A DNA stretch of 64,000 bases from CALKCV01 sp964609515 (GCA_964609515.1 CAZSTZ010000003.1:1-64000), one strand, 5' to 3'; numbered from the stretch's first letter, positions 1-8,003 are shown. Numbers and translations are program-made. The notes: generated by a model not told the origin, from the sequence alone.

Positions 1-51
1 TTCTTGAATTTCGCTTTTTAAAGTGCCTATGGCGTCTTGTTTATAATGAAT
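1..51 (-). CDS. 5' end of an unidentified gene, cut by the window edge
   Basis: Downstream of the hammerhead ribozyme on the minus strand, a ribosome-binding-like AAAGGACAAAC (rc of about 64-74) precedes an open frame that runs off the left edge. The frame has no ATG, GTG or TTG; the nearest possible initiator is ATT at 51, giving a 17-codon start that reads IHYKQDAIGTLKSEIQE. The same leader (18 bp, 56-73) also precedes the neighbouring gene at 153-551, where it is followed by a normal ATG. Coding status is therefore weak and the start unknown. Confidence 0.25.
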   Translation of the reverse strand, partial: MHYKQDAIGTLKSEIQE

Positions 52-86
52 TTCTTTTGTTTGTCCTTTGTTTGGTTTGCGGGACT

Positions 87-146
87 CCCGCGACTCCCCA
101 AGGGCGGGGAGTTTCGCCCGGTATCTAACCGGGCTCATCAGGCGGG
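87..146 (-). ncRNA. Type I hammerhead ribozyme
   Basis: Read on the minus strand, every core element is present in order. Stem I 5' arm CCCGC (146-142) is followed by CUGAUGA (141-135). Stem II is GCCCGG/CCGGGC (134-129 with 121-116) with a 7-nt loop. GAAA follows (115-112). Stem III is CUCCCC/GGGGAG (111-106 with 99-94). UC (93-92) completes the GUC cleavage triplet, and the stem I 3' arm GCGGG (91-87) pairs perfectly with CCCGC. Ends lie in stem I, hence type I. Predicted cleavage is between 92 and 91. The released 3' product would begin with its own hairpin GCGGG-AGU-CCCGC (91-79), which competes with stem I, just before the ribosome-binding sequence of the edge gene. No core base deviates. 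Confidence 0.93.
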
Positions 147-152
147 TTATTT

Positions 153-551
153 TTAGCAATAGGTCTCGCGTCCCATCACTGCAAGTTGGAAAATCAAGTC
201 TGCCCCATTAGCATCAAGGTCATCGTCCAACAAGTCTTGAAAAAAGGGAGGATGATCCGTGGCTGCTTTTTCGATTGCTTTTCGCAAGCTCTCAAGCGTT
301 AAGTTTCCTACTACTGTTCGGGTTTCGAGGTCTTGTACGGGTAAGAAAAAGTTTGGCATTGTCAGCAAAGCTTCGACAATGCGCAAGCTTAGAAATTCGC
401 CATCTGGCAAGTTGTTTGGTACTGTTTCCAGCCAGTACCAATAGTTGCTTCCCCCTTCAAGGGCACCAATGATAATGGCCTCAATTTGGTCTCGGGTAAT
501 GGGAATACCCACAATTAACGCTAGCTGTTTCTGGTTTTCTAAAGTTGTCAT
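153..551 (-). CDS. Hypothetical phage-type protein (132 aa)
   Basis: Acidic, probably soluble protein with no signal peptide or membrane segment. Residues about 22-40 (ITRDQIEAIIIGALEGG then SNYWYW) resemble the N-terminal signature of a small uncharacterised family I associate with phages and prophages ('ALEGGSNYW'); I know no function for it. The start is supported by AAAGGACAAACAA directly before the ATG. It lies downstream of a large inverted repeat (612-649) shared with the divergent gene at 678, which may control both. The hammerhead ribozyme begins six bases beyond its stop codon on the same strand, so readthrough transcripts from this gene would carry the ribozyme. Confidence 0.7.
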   Translation of the reverse strand: MTTLENQKQLALIVGIPITRDQIEAIIIGALEGGSNYWYWLETVPNNLPDGEFLSLRIVEALLTMPNFFLPVQDLETRTVVGNLTLESLRKAIEKAATDHPPFFQDLLDDDLDANGADLIFQLAVMGRETYC

Positions 552-568
552 TTGTTTGTCCTTTGTTT
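551..568 (-). repeat. 18-bp leader repeat carrying a ribosome-binding site
   Basis: TTTGTTTGTCCTTTGTTT occurs exactly here and again at 56-73. On the minus strand it reads AAACAAAGGACAAACAAA and places AGGA just upstream of the start at 551. Similar AGGACAAAACA sequences precede the genes at 16941 and 17708, so this looks like a favoured translation-initiation leader of the element. Confidence 0.6.
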
Positions 569-611
569 TTTGCTTATGTAGCTACTATAAACCCATAATA
601 TTACGGGCTGC

Positions 612-649
612 TGTGATTTTAATCATGCTTACCCGTGATTAAAATCACA
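612..649. promoter_or_regulatory. Perfect 14-bp inverted repeat between divergent genes (candidate operator)
   Basis: TGTGATTTTAATCA at 612-625 and its exact reverse complement at 636-649 are separated by 10 bp. The repeat sits in the 126-bp gap between the divergent starts at 551 (-) and 678 (+). Position and symmetry suggest a repressor or activator site controlling both genes; no T-run suggests a terminator. The binding protein is unknown. Confidence 0.55.
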
Positions 650-677
650 AAACAACTAAGATATTATGGAGCTAGTT

Positions 678-1094
678 ATGCGAGCAACGAAAATGGACAA
701 TAAAATCACTGGGCCTGCTGTAGCAGGTCAGAAAAGAAAGAAAAATGGACAATATGAAGCAAAAGGATTGAACAAAAAAGGTCATTTTGTCCGACTAACT
801 CCCGACATCCAACATAAAATCAACAAATTACAGTTGACTCAAGTAAACTTTGCCGATTTATGTCGGTTGGCCCTTGATGAATACTTGGATAAATGCGAGC
901 AGACGGGCGATCGTCCCCCGTTGCCCAAAATCGAGCCATTGTCTCCAAAACCTCCTAAGATAAAAGTTGGGGAACAAGTCTATACCGAGGACGGCATTGG
1001 CATTGTCATTTCCACTAGCCGGGGATGGTATCGTGTAAAGCTAGAAAATGAAGTTGTTTTCAAAAGGTTGTCAGAATTAAAAAAAATCATGTAA
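678..1094 (+). CDS. Hypothetical protein with C-terminal SH3/KOW-like domain (138 aa)
   Basis: Two ATGs are possible (666 and 678). GGAG at 667-670 lies about seven bases before the second, so 678 is preferred. The N-terminal half is basic and has a helical segment (HFVRLTPDIQHKINKLQL, LCRLALDEYLDK) that could be a ribbon-helix-helix-like fold. The C-terminal ~40 residues (KVGEQVYTEDGIGIVISTS then WYRVKLE) match the pattern of small barrel domains that bind nucleic acid or protein. Similar C-terminal patterns recur in the products at 18307 and 25114. Function unknown; a DNA-binding regulator is one possibility. Confidence 0.65.
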   Translation: MRATKMDNKITGPAVAGQKRKKNGQYEAKGLNKKGHFVRLTPDIQHKINKLQLTQVNFADLCRLALDEYLDKCEQTGDRPPLPKIEPLSPKPPKIKVGEQVYTEDGIGIVISTSRGWYRVKLENEVVFKRLSELKKIM

Positions 1095-1133
1095 AATCGA
1101 TTGACTTACCTTTGTTAGGCAAGTCAATTGATT
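1095..1133. terminator. Hairpin after the 678-1094 gene
   Basis: AATCGATTGACTT (1095-1107) pairs with AAGTCAATTGATT (1121-1133), with one G-U pair. It starts at the stop codon. It lacks a clear T-run, so it may act together with the stronger hairpin at 1158-1188. Confidence 0.4.
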
Positions 1134-1157
1134 AGAAACAACTCTTTCAAAGTAAAT

Positions 1158-1188
1158 AAGGCCGGGCAGTGTTTGGTTGCCCGGCCTT
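1158..1188. terminator. Bidirectional rho-independent terminator
   Basis: AAGGCCGGGCA (1158-1168) pairs perfectly with TGCCCGGCCTT (1178-1188) around a 9-nt loop and is flanked by TTATTTATT on the right and AAATAA on the left. It lies between the convergent genes ending at 1094 (+) and 1232 (-), so it can stop transcription from both sides. Confidence 0.85.
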
Positions 1189-1231
1189 ATTTATTGGAGC
1201 GACCGCGTGATATTGACTTAAGCAAAATGCC

Positions 1232-1543
1232 TCAATGGTGATTCCATTTCACCCCCAAAGATTTTGCTGTCGCTCCTCTCTCTTTTAGCTTTTCCCAAGT
1301 GCCGGCTCGAAGTAAATTCAGTTGAGTCAAGAACTCATTTAAGGTTTTCGGCCATAGTCTGTATTTATTGCATAATTCCCCAAGATTTCTGGGGGTGAAT
1401 TTGCCATCTGGGAAAGACTCGCTTTTGTTACTTTCGACCAACTGGTTAAAGTCTTTTGCTAAATCGTCTTTAATCTCTTCAAAAAAGCGGTCGCGTTCTT
1501 TGACAAATTCCAATCCTCTTAATCCATAAAGTCTATGCTTCAT
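1232..1543 (-). CDS. Hypothetical protein (103 aa)
   Basis: Small charged, mostly helical protein with no recognisable motif; it ends with KSLGVKWNHH. Its start overlaps the last 11 bases of the upstream 546-residue gene, which suggests translational coupling and a shared role. No homology recognised. Confidence 0.6.
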   Translation of the reverse strand: MKHRLYGLRGLEFVKERDRFFEEIKDDLAKDFNQLVESNKSESFPDGKFTPRNLGELCNKYRLWPKTLNEFLTQLNLLRAGTWEKLKERGATAKSLGVKWNHH

Positions 1544-3173
1544 TTTTCATGGCTTCAAAGTTAGTCACGCCTTGATTAGGAACCTTATTGCATAAATAGA
1601 GATATTCTATGCGGATACGTTCCCATATATCTTCCTTCTTTTTGCCTTTGGCACTCAGCCCCATATAAGAGGCGATCGCTTTCAAAGTGTCCCGTTTGTA
1701 ATCGGATAAATTAAGCTTCTTGTTAATAAAGTCTGAATGAGAAAATGCACGGGGTAAATCGTCTTCTTCCCATTTAATACCTTTTCCTGGAACTACTTGG
1801 ATTTTTAGCGGATTATCTGTATTCTCTTTGTTCAGGTTCTTTTCTCGCATTAGTTTGGTGATAATTTCTACTTGAGCAGAAGAGAGGTTATGATATTCTA
1901 CTGTCTTAATAGCAAAATTAAGCCATTGAATCACTTCCTCTTCAATTTCTGCCCATATTTCTTCGTGGGTTAAAGCTTCGCCATATTCATTAGCGGCTTG
2001 CTTAACCGAAAACTCCTCTTTGCAAACTTTCGCCCAGACATATTTCAGCAGGTTATCGCTAGGTTCCCACTCTTTGGCTGTCGCTGCTAAATCGTCAATT
2101 TTTGTTTTTGCGAGAGCGATCGCTTCTTTTTCGCTTGTGAACATTGCGACTGTGGATTCCAGCACTTTTTTGCCACCAAAAATCATTATGGTTTGATAAT
2201 CTTTGCCACCAGTCCGATTTAGACAAATGTTGTAGTCTTTATAAACAGCAACTTCATCAAAACCCTTTATGAGCGGAGGTTCCAATAGTTCCCATTCTAT
2301 TTGAGAATTGGATAATATCTTGTTTTTATAACAAACAGTAGCCACATTATTAAAGTTAAATTCATCGTCATCTATCCACAAAAGAGATTGATTTGCATCC
2401 AGGAAAGCAGCTTCATCGCTTTGGTACAAATCTTCTAAAATGCACTGGAATGCTTTATTGCTTAAAGCAAATTGAGATTGCAAGTCATCTAGCTTAATTA
2501 TTTGCTTTTTTTCAATTGTGGCCAAACAGTCTCTTTTATAGCCGGAATATAACTCAGCCACATTAGACATAAAAGTTATCAAAGAAGAGTCTTCTTCCGT
2601 TAAACTTTTATGGAAAACTGACTTAATGTCAATTCCCCATGTCCAGTTTTTAAACTTACCCATCCATTGAACTGATGGCATCCTTTCTTCTGCTGTAGGA
2701 GTAATAGAAAGCATAGTTATAGTTATGCCATGCTTACAAATTTTTTCACCACCCAAATCTATTTCTAGATGCCATGTCCCCTTATTAGAATCAAAATTTA
2801 CATCTCCCGGTAAAAATGGGTGAATTACTGAATCACCTTTACCAAACTCCCACTCAATGCGTTTATGGTTTCTTACAATTTCGTTTAAAGCAAATTGTAA
2901 AAAATGGAACCCATTATCAAATTCTGGCGAGCTAGAACGATCGCCTTCTAGTAAGACATCTTTAACTTCTGCCTTGAACGTTTCCCAAAACTTCTCTTTT
3001 AACCACTGAGGCAAGTTGTCGGTTTTGGCGATCGCTTGTTTTAGGTGAGATTCAGCTTCAAGCAAAGAAGTTTCGGCTGTTTTCATCTCATTAACTTTTT
3101 GTTGTTCTAACTTTAATTGTTCTTTCAATTCTGTCACTCGGTTTTGACGTTTTTCGATTTCTGTACTTAACAT
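1533..3173 (-). CDS. Hypothetical coiled-coil protein with SAP-like C-terminus (546 aa)
   Basis: The first ~50 residues form a coiled coil (IEKRQNRVTELKEQLKLEQQ). The middle ~350 residues are not recognised. Near the C-terminus, residues about 497-520 (LKAIASYMGLSAKGKKKEDI) match the SAP motif pattern, a helix-extended loop-helix often used for DNA binding. This suggests a DNA-associated protein, but no catalytic motif is visible. It is the first gene of a two-gene minus-strand operon with the overlapping 1232-1543 gene. Start ATG at 3173 is the first in frame; upstream is AT-rich. Confidence 0.65.
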   Translation of the reverse strand: MLSTEIEKRQNRVTELKEQLKLEQQKVNEMKTAETSLLEAESHLKQAIAKTDNLPQWLKEKFWETFKAEVKDVLLEGDRSSSPEFDNGFHFLQFALNEIVRNHKRIEWEFGKGDSVIHPFLPGDVNFDSNKGTWHLEIDLGGEKICKHGITITMLSITPTAEERMPSVQWMGKFKNWTWGIDIKSVFHKSLTEEDSSLITFMSNVAELYSGYKRDCLATIEKKQIIKLDDLQSQFALSNKAFQCILEDLYQSDEAAFLDANQSLLWIDDDEFNFNNVATVCYKNKILSNSQIEWELLEPPLIKGFDEVAVYKDYNICLNRTGGKDYQTIMIFGGKKVLESTVAMFTSEKEAIALAKTKIDDLAATAKEWEPSDNLLKYVWAKVCKEEFSVKQAANEYGEALTHEEIWAEIEEEVIQWLNFAIKTVEYHNLSSAQVEIITKLMREKNLNKENTDNPLKIQVVPGKGIKWEEDDLPRAFSHSDFINKKLNLSDYKRDTLKAIASYMGLSAKGKKKEDIWERIRIEYLYLCNKVPNQGVTNFEAMKNEA

Positions 3174-3267
3174 CTAACACTCCGTTTAACTTGTGAATGG
3201 TGCAATTAGTTAATCATAATAGCACAGATTGAAAAATTGGCTAGAATATGTTATTGTAGAAAAACAT

Positions 3268-3391
3268 TGGGCAGTAGCGCAAAGGTAGCGCGGGCAAAAA
3301 AAGGTAGGTCGTCATAGATAGAAAAATATTCACGAATCCACCAAGTCGGGCAAAGATTCGACAAGGGAAGTTTCGAGTCCCGCCTGCTCCA
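3268..3391 (+). tRNA. tRNA-like sequence with an internal insertion (degenerate or unusual)
   Basis: The ends look like a tRNA. TGGGCAG (3268-3274) pairs with CTGCTCC (3384-3390) over six positions, leaving a mismatch at the terminal pair. TA follows, then a D arm GCGC/GCGC (3277-3280 and 3288-3291). Near the 3' end is a T-loop-like TTTCGAG with TCCCGC. Between the arms lie about 80 nt instead of the usual ~25, including a hairpin-forming stretch whose arms contain TCGT and ACGA. No normal anticodon arm can be assigned, and the T arm is imperfect. It may be a decayed or chimeric phage tRNA, comparable with the one at 33730-33849. Confidence 0.4.
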
Positions 3392-3411
3392 TATTAATTT
3401 TAAGGTAATAT

Positions 3412-3954
3412 ATGATGAACGTAACTTTCGGGATGCCAAATTCTTTTCAAGAAAAACAACTGTTGGAGATATTTAAAAATCCAGAAACTTCCCCTGATAT
3501 TTTAGTCAAATACACAACTGCTTTTTTGGAAAGGGAAATAAAAGAATATGATAACGAACTAGAACTAGAATTTAACTTTTGTGATGTTTTTGCAATACAA
3601 TCGTTAAAAGAAATAATAGCAAATCCAAATTTGCCAACGGAAATTTTGATTAATTTAATAGAAAGAATTTTAAGTGGAAAGTTTAAACTTTTGCCTATGG
3701 CAACAATACAAAACGCTTTATCTAATCCAGTTATTCCACTTTTGTTACTTGAAAATCTTAATTTGCGTGTAAAAGTTGATTTGCGTAATTTGACAGTTGG
3801 CAAATGTTATCCAAAAAAAGATTTTTGCTTTAGTCCTGGATGGAAACCTCAATTAGGTTCAACATACCTTGAGTGTAAAATAACAAATGAATTAGTGTTT
3901 TTGTCTTTAGAAGAAATCAAGTTTTTGCGATTTCTTGGAATCCCTGTATATTAG
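3412..3954 (+). CDS. Hypothetical protein with LRV/HEAT-like helical repeats (180 aa)
   Basis: Repeated units of the form 'NP...P..IL..L' occur about residues 20-30 (NPETSPDILVKYT), 65-75 (NPNLPTEILINLI) and 105-115 (NPVIPLLLLENL). This pattern is like variant leucine-rich or HEAT-type helical repeats, which usually mediate protein contacts. A 13-residue basic stretch and a cysteine pair follow. Function unknown. AAGG upstream of the two adjacent ATGs supports the start. It stands alone between the tRNA-like sequence and an IS-like repeat. Confidence 0.6.
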   Translation: MMNVTFGMPNSFQEKQLLEIFKNPETSPDILVKYTTAFLEREIKEYDNELELEFNFCDVFAIQSLKEIIANPNLPTEILINLIERILSGKFKLLPMATIQNALSNPVIPLLLLENLNLRVKVDLRNLTVGKCYPKKDFCFSPGWKPQLGSTYLECKITNELVFLSLEEIKFLRFLGIPVY

Positions 3955-3961
3955 TGTTTTG

Positions 3962-4077
3962 TTGACACTCCCCGCTCTAAAGAGACGGGGATTCTTCATT
4001 CACAGACTCGCCATCACTTAGCAAGATTGCTCCAACCAAGCCAGAGGGCAAATCTCCTGAAGCGTAAATTCCAGCGT
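3962..4077 (+). repeat. 116-bp interspersed repeat, copy A (IS200/IS605-type end or MITE-like)
   Basis: Begins TTGACACTCCCCG, followed by a hairpin CCCCG(CTCTAAAGAGA)CGGGG and ATTCTT. It is about 85% identical by eye to a second 116-bp copy at 44031-44146 in the same orientation. Single-strand transposons of the IS200/IS605 group insert after short pentamers such as TTGAC and carry subterminal hairpins, so a non-autonomous relic is plausible. The stem loop may also terminate transcription from the gene ending at 3954. No transposase or TnpB gene is present. Confidence 0.55.
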
Positions 4078-4200
4078 GCCCCGCCGTATTGAGCGCTTTT
4101 TGTAATATGTTCTTTTTAGCGGGCGATCGCTTTTTTCTCCGAACTCCCCCCAATTCTTAAAAAATCATGCTAATGTTGAAGAAATCCTCAACGCTTTAGC

Positions 4201-4992
4201 ATGGTTGCCTATAAAAGTCCTGCATTGAGAGAAGCGGAATTAGCCGTTTTCGCTAGGGGTGAAAGTTTGCTCCCCGAGCCATTCACGTTAGAACTTGGGA
4301 ATGACGACCCCGATTCTAATTGCAGCATTACCGTCATCTCCGCCGCTGAATATTTGCCTGTTAGTTTGATATCGACAAGTTGGAACGCTCCAAACTTGGG
4401 CAGGATGTCAAACGCTCAAAATTTGCTGTACCCTATTATTGAAACTCCTTGGGGGCTGATTCAGAGCTATCGAATCACATCCGTATCGAGGCACTGGTAC
4501 GCAGCATCTTTAAATAATGGTGTCACTCTAGGGATAGGCGATCGCCCCCAGTTTGCAACTTTTGATGGAGCAAACCTGGTACTAAATCTTTACAATTTGG
4601 CGCACCCGGACGATTCCACGATCGCTTGGAAAAATGCCAGACTCAACGTTCTTAGAGGGCAATCAATCTCTGCCCCGTCTATTTGCAAAGTGCATCTTTC
4701 TGCCTCGCCGCCAGATGCAAACGGGAATCTTACCGACTTAACCACGCCTGGTTACGAACCGGCAGAGTATGGAATTGGCCTTACGCATTGGCTAGACCCT
4801 ACTGCCTTGTTTACCCACAACCTACAAATTATTGAATGGCCCATGTTTACTGAATATGCCGGGCCAATTAAAGGAGTCGGAATTAGTTTTGATGGAATTA
4901 TGTGGTATTCCAAAGCTGTGTCGGATGGCACCATCGGTTGGAAGTACGGTCAGCCCTATATTTTGCCAGAAAAATTAGTTATTACAGCATAA
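4201..4992 (+). CDS. Putative phage structural protein (263 aa)
   Basis: First gene of the plus-strand structural run. The product is beta-rich (many V/I/T/Y/W), lacks a signal peptide or membrane segment, and contains aromatic-rich segments such as WYAASLNNGVTLGIGD and GIGLTHWLDPTALF. No catalytic motif recognised. Position immediately before other virion-like genes suggests a baseplate, fibre or decoration protein. No clear ribosome-binding site precedes the ATG at 4201. Confidence 0.6.
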   Translation: MVAYKSPALREAELAVFARGESLLPEPFTLELGNDDPDSNCSITVISAAEYLPVSLISTSWNAPNLGRMSNAQNLLYPIIETPWGLIQSYRITSVSRHWYAASLNNGVTLGIGDRPQFATFDGANLVLNLYNLAHPDDSTIAWKNARLNVLRGQSISAPSICKVHLSASPPDANGNLTDLTTPGYEPAEYGIGLTHWLDPTALFTHNLQIIEWPMFTEYAGPIKGVGISFDGIMWYSKAVSDGTIGWKYGQPYILPEKLVITA

Positions 4993-4996
4993 ATTT

Positions 4997-5743
4997 ATGG
5001 CAACTATTAACGTGAATGCCCATAGCTTCTTTACCGACCATCAAATAGAAGCAACAATTAATGAGATTTACCCTGCTCATGCAAATAGCTCTTTTTTTGA
5101 CGAGAATGTTGATGTTTTCATCAACCAAATTTACCCAGGTTGGTCAGACAAAGACTTTGATAGCGGTACGTTTGACGCCCCGGTTCATCAATTATTAAGT
5201 ATTGGTGCTGCATCGGATATGCGCGATAACGCGACTATTTATATTGATGCGATCGATGATAAACGACCATCATTGCCTCCTTACGGAGAAGTTGTCATTA
5301 TGTCAACTTCTGGAGAACTACCTCTGAATAATTCGCAAATCCACCGAGGCGATACTACGGTATTGCACGTTTATGTCTGGGGAGAAAGAGTCGGCAATAA
5401 GAATCAAGTTACTGGTGCCTATGAAGGGTTAAATCCTGTGTTCACAGGTAAATTATCGCCGGAAGACACTGACGAAAATGCCTTGTTTAAGAAGACAATC
5501 AAAAATGGCAATGTTGTCTTTATTGGAGTTGACGAGCGGACGACTTACTCTGGTACTGTTTCAAGCTTGGTTTATCGGGTATATTTGCGGCCCAATGACT
5601 TTGATAAAAAACTTTTTGAAAAATCAAAATACCTTTATTATGATTTTCAATTAGATGATGGTTGGCCGGGCGGTCGGACATACACAATAGAAGGTAAAGC
5701 AAGTGAAAAAGTATTGGTTACTTCAGACGTTTACAAAGGTTAG
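4997..5743 (+). CDS. Putative phage structural protein (248 aa)
   Basis: Starts four bases after the previous stop, consistent with an operon. The N-terminus contains two similar segments (IEATINEIYPAHA and VDVFINQIYPGW), an apparent internal duplication. The rest is beta-rich (VVIMSTSGELPLNNSQIHRG, LRPNDFDKKLF). No family recognised; a baseplate or tail-tip role is a guess from context. Confidence 0.55.
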   Translation: MATINVNAHSFFTDHQIEATINEIYPAHANSSFFDENVDVFINQIYPGWSDKDFDSGTFDAPVHQLLSIGAASDMRDNATIYIDAIDDKRPSLPPYGEVVIMSTSGELPLNNSQIHRGDTTVLHVYVWGERVGNKNQVTGAYEGLNPVFTGKLSPEDTDENALFKKTIKNGNVVFIGVDERTTYSGTVSSLVYRVYLRPNDFDKKLFEKSKYLYYDFQLDDGWPGGRTYTIEGKASEKVLVTSDVYKG

Positions 5744-5746
5744 ATA

Positions 5747-6196
5747 ATGCAATTTCAAATATGGGTATTAGGCGGAAATTTGCAGAATGGAGGAAATGCT
5801 CCTTTAGACGGTTATCAAATTTACACCGGGGATACGGTTAATTTGATGATAAGAATTATTGCTAATGGATTAGTTCAACTTCCGTTGCCTTCGGTGACTT
5901 TGACTATTGCAGATAGTCGTAATTTTGTTCCTGCAAATACCCTTATTGGTCCGTCTGCTTTTACGGTCAATTTTGACAAAGGTATCAACATTTTAGAAGG
6001 TACATTGACTTTAGCTAGTACCGATACCGCCGCGATCGCTCTTCCCAGTGTTAACAAACAAGGTCGGCCTTTCCTAGATGCGTTTTGGGAAGTTCAGTTT
6101 GTGCAAGACACGCCAAATATTGTTAGAACTTGGCCAACGGGCGATCGCGGCAAGTTGACTTTTGTTGGTGATATCAACAGAGTAAATACTGGTTAA
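5747..6196 (+). CDS. Putative baseplate-type beta-sandwich protein (149 aa)
   Basis: The pattern 'YQIYTGDTVNLMIRI' followed by alternating beta strands (VTLTIADSR, GTLTLAS) resembles immunoglobulin-like or BppU-N-type phage baseplate domains. That resemblance is general, not a firm family match. AAAGG precedes the start. It is cotranscribed with its neighbours (3-bp gap upstream). Confidence 0.5.
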   Translation: MQFQIWVLGGNLQNGGNAPLDGYQIYTGDTVNLMIRIIANGLVQLPLPSVTLTIADSRNFVPANTLIGPSAFTVNFDKGINILEGTLTLASTDTAAIALPSVNKQGRPFLDAFWEVQFVQDTPNIVRTWPTGDRGKLTFVGDINRVNTG

Positions 6197-6211
6197 GAAA
6201 GAGGTTTTTAA

Positions 6212-6673
6212 ATGCAAATTGAAGATGATGGATTTCCCATGATTTGTTTAGACAATAATTTGCAAACATTCTCGCAGCAAGTGGCTTTCGTGAGCAATAC
6301 TGATTCGCTTGAGAATACCATCAATGATGCGATCGCAAATGCTCCAAGTTTAGATAAATCGAAAATCTCTGATGGTTTTCATACTTTCCAAGAACTTTAC
6401 GAATGTCGTAAAGCGTATAATGCCGCACTGTTTAATATTTGGGCAAAAAATCATCTTTTTGATGTTCACAAAAGCATCAGACATAATGATGGCGAACTGT
6501 GCTTTGGCGGCGGCTGGTTTATCGTTGTCGCCGTGTTACCTACCGGGCAAATCTCCAACCATTACGAAATGGAAGATTGGGATTTATTTGACATCCCGGA
6601 GGTAGAAACAGCAAAGTTTGAATTTGACGGTCACACTACTCAGGACGTTATTAATAGACTCCTAAAGTTATGA
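6212..6673 (+). CDS. Uncharacterised phage protein of the 'DGFHTFQELYE' family (153 aa)
   Basis: Residues about 53-65 (DGFHTFQELYECRKAYNAAL), then KSIRHNDGE, GGGWFIVVAVLPTGQ, HYEMEDWDLF and a final FDGHTTQDVINRL fit a small phage family I recognise by these conserved His, Trp and Gly positions. Its function is unknown to me. Usual length is similar. AGAGG precedes the ATG. Its stop overlaps the next start (ATGA), so the two are translationally coupled. Confidence 0.7.
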   Translation: MQIEDDGFPMICLDNNLQTFSQQVAFVSNTDSLENTINDAIANAPSLDKSKISDGFHTFQELYECRKAYNAALFNIWAKNHLFDVHKSIRHNDGELCFGGGWFIVVAVLPTGQISNHYEMEDWDLFDIPEVETAKFEFDGHTTQDVINRLLKL

Positions 6674-7164
6674 CAACAAATCAAGCTTTAACTCCATTAA
6701 TAATAAGAGCAAAATTTAGACAGCTTTTAAAATCATGGTTTCGCATCGACCAAATAGCTCTTAACCCACCGCAATCTATTAGGGATGAGGACAGACCACC
6801 GAGTAATTTAATAGAACAGCCCGCATCTTTTGATACGACTAGCGTTCAAGATATTACAAATGGTGGAGAAATTGTTAATCGCATGAACTTTGGCTATCAG
6901 GTTGTTTTTAGACATCCTAGCCATTGGAAATATTCAGATATTCCTAGAGGTGATGCCGAAGATTTATTGTCTGTTTTGTTAGCAAAAATAAACGCTGACT
7001 ATAATTGCATTCACCCAGAAATTTTGGAGATTCAAGCATCAGGTTCGGTGCTAATCCAAGAAATAGAAAAAAGTGATTGGTTTCTGGTCTTTGACTTAAA
7101 AATTAGCTTGAAGTATCCAGTATTTTTACCAGTTGTGCCTACTAAAACAATTTTCAGTAATTAG
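6670..7164 (+). CDS. Putative tail completion/terminator-like protein (164 aa)
   Basis: Starts within the previous stop codon (ATGA overlap) and sits directly before the probable tail-tube gene, the usual place of tail-terminator or head-tail joining genes. The sequence is mixed alpha/beta with VVFRHPSHWKYSDIP and ends in a beta segment. Family assignment rests on position only. Confidence 0.45.
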   Translation: MTTNQALTPLIIRAKFRQLLKSWFRIDQIALNPPQSIRDEDRPPSNLIEQPASFDTTSVQDITNGGEIVNRMNFGYQVVFRHPSHWKYSDIPRGDAEDLLSVLLAKINADYNCIHPEILEIQASGSVLIQEIEKSDWFLVFDLKISLKYPVFLPVVPTKTIFSN

Positions 7165-7175
7165 GAGAATATAAA

Positions 7176-8003
7176 ATGGCAATGAGTCCTTATTATGGTA
7201 GAAAAGGTCCGCTTACTGACCTTGTAATGACTTCTTTAGACGATCCAACTCGACCTCCTTTGGTTCTTGCAACTCCAACTTTTACGCTTAATAAAGGTGT
7301 TGAGCTAACAGAAATTATGGCTGCGGCACAAAATGGGGAAATGACTTTGCGGGATCAGTTCATTCAGACAAACCGCCCGACTATAACAATGGAATTTCCC
7401 GTGCAAAGTCCAGAAACTATGGGTTTAAGAGAAGGTATGCGGCCCGTGACTGATATCGATCCGAGAAGCACTTGGGTCGCCCTTAGCGATGTTACATTTA
7501 GCGAACAGGAAGTGGATGCTCGGATTGCGGGGCAAGAAGGTTTTGGAGTGTTAGGTGCGACAGCATTAACATCCGCGCAAGTTGGATACCTCGACGATGA
7601 AGGGGTTACTCAACCGGTGACTTTAGAAGCTCATGTTTCAGGCACTCCCCCTGTCGGTCCGACAGCTATGGCAATTGGAGATGATTTCGCGATCGCTCTT
7701 TCTGCTGACCTTGTAGGAAAGTCCCTCAGTATTCTGTGCCCCAACCAATTAGCGGGGATTACTTATCTTTCCGAGGCAGCGAAACAAGAAAACTTTGGCA
7801 TCAAAGCGAGTTTCGTGACCCGTCCAGTTTTGAGGACTGGACTGTTGATTCTTTACAAGGCATTGTTGAATCCTAGCAGCGGGGATATTAGTTTAGGGGC
7901 AGAACAGAACTTGTCAATTGAGTATTCTGTTCTGCCTCCCAATGAGGAAGGTAAATGCGCTTTGTATGATTGGCAGTGGCTTCCTTACTCTCGCAAGTGC
8001 TAA
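7176..8003 (+). CDS. Probable major tail tube protein (275 aa)
   Basis: The strongest ribosome-binding site of the run (TAGGAG, 8 bases before ATG) suggests a highly made virion protein. The N-terminal region (GPLTDLVMTSLDDPTRPPLVLATPTF) and the beta-rich body with a long hairpin-type segment fit tail-tube size and composition. An Ig-like insertion about residues 115-165 (VTQPVTLEAHVSGTPP) is possible. It is followed by chaperone-like genes, the standard order for long-tailed phages. No direct homologue recognised, so the call is inferred. Confidence 0.5.
   Translation: MAMSPYYGRKGPLTDLVMTSLDDPTRPPLVLATPTFTLNKGVELTEIMAAAQNGEMTLRDQFIQTNRPTITMEFPVQSPETMGLREGMRPVTDIDPRSTWVALSDVTFSEQEVDARIAGQEGFGVLGATALTSAQVGYLDDEGVTQPVTLEAHVSGTPPVGPTAMAIGDDFAIALSADLVGKSLSILCPNQLAGITYLSEAAKQENFGIKASFVTRPVLRTGLLILYKALLNPSSGDISLGAEQNLSIEYSVLPPNEEGKCALYDWQWLPYSRKC

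Noticed and set aside
3251..3439. 62-codon minus-strand frame across the tRNA-like sequence
   Set aside because: It lies antisense to the tRNA-like structure and has no coding support.
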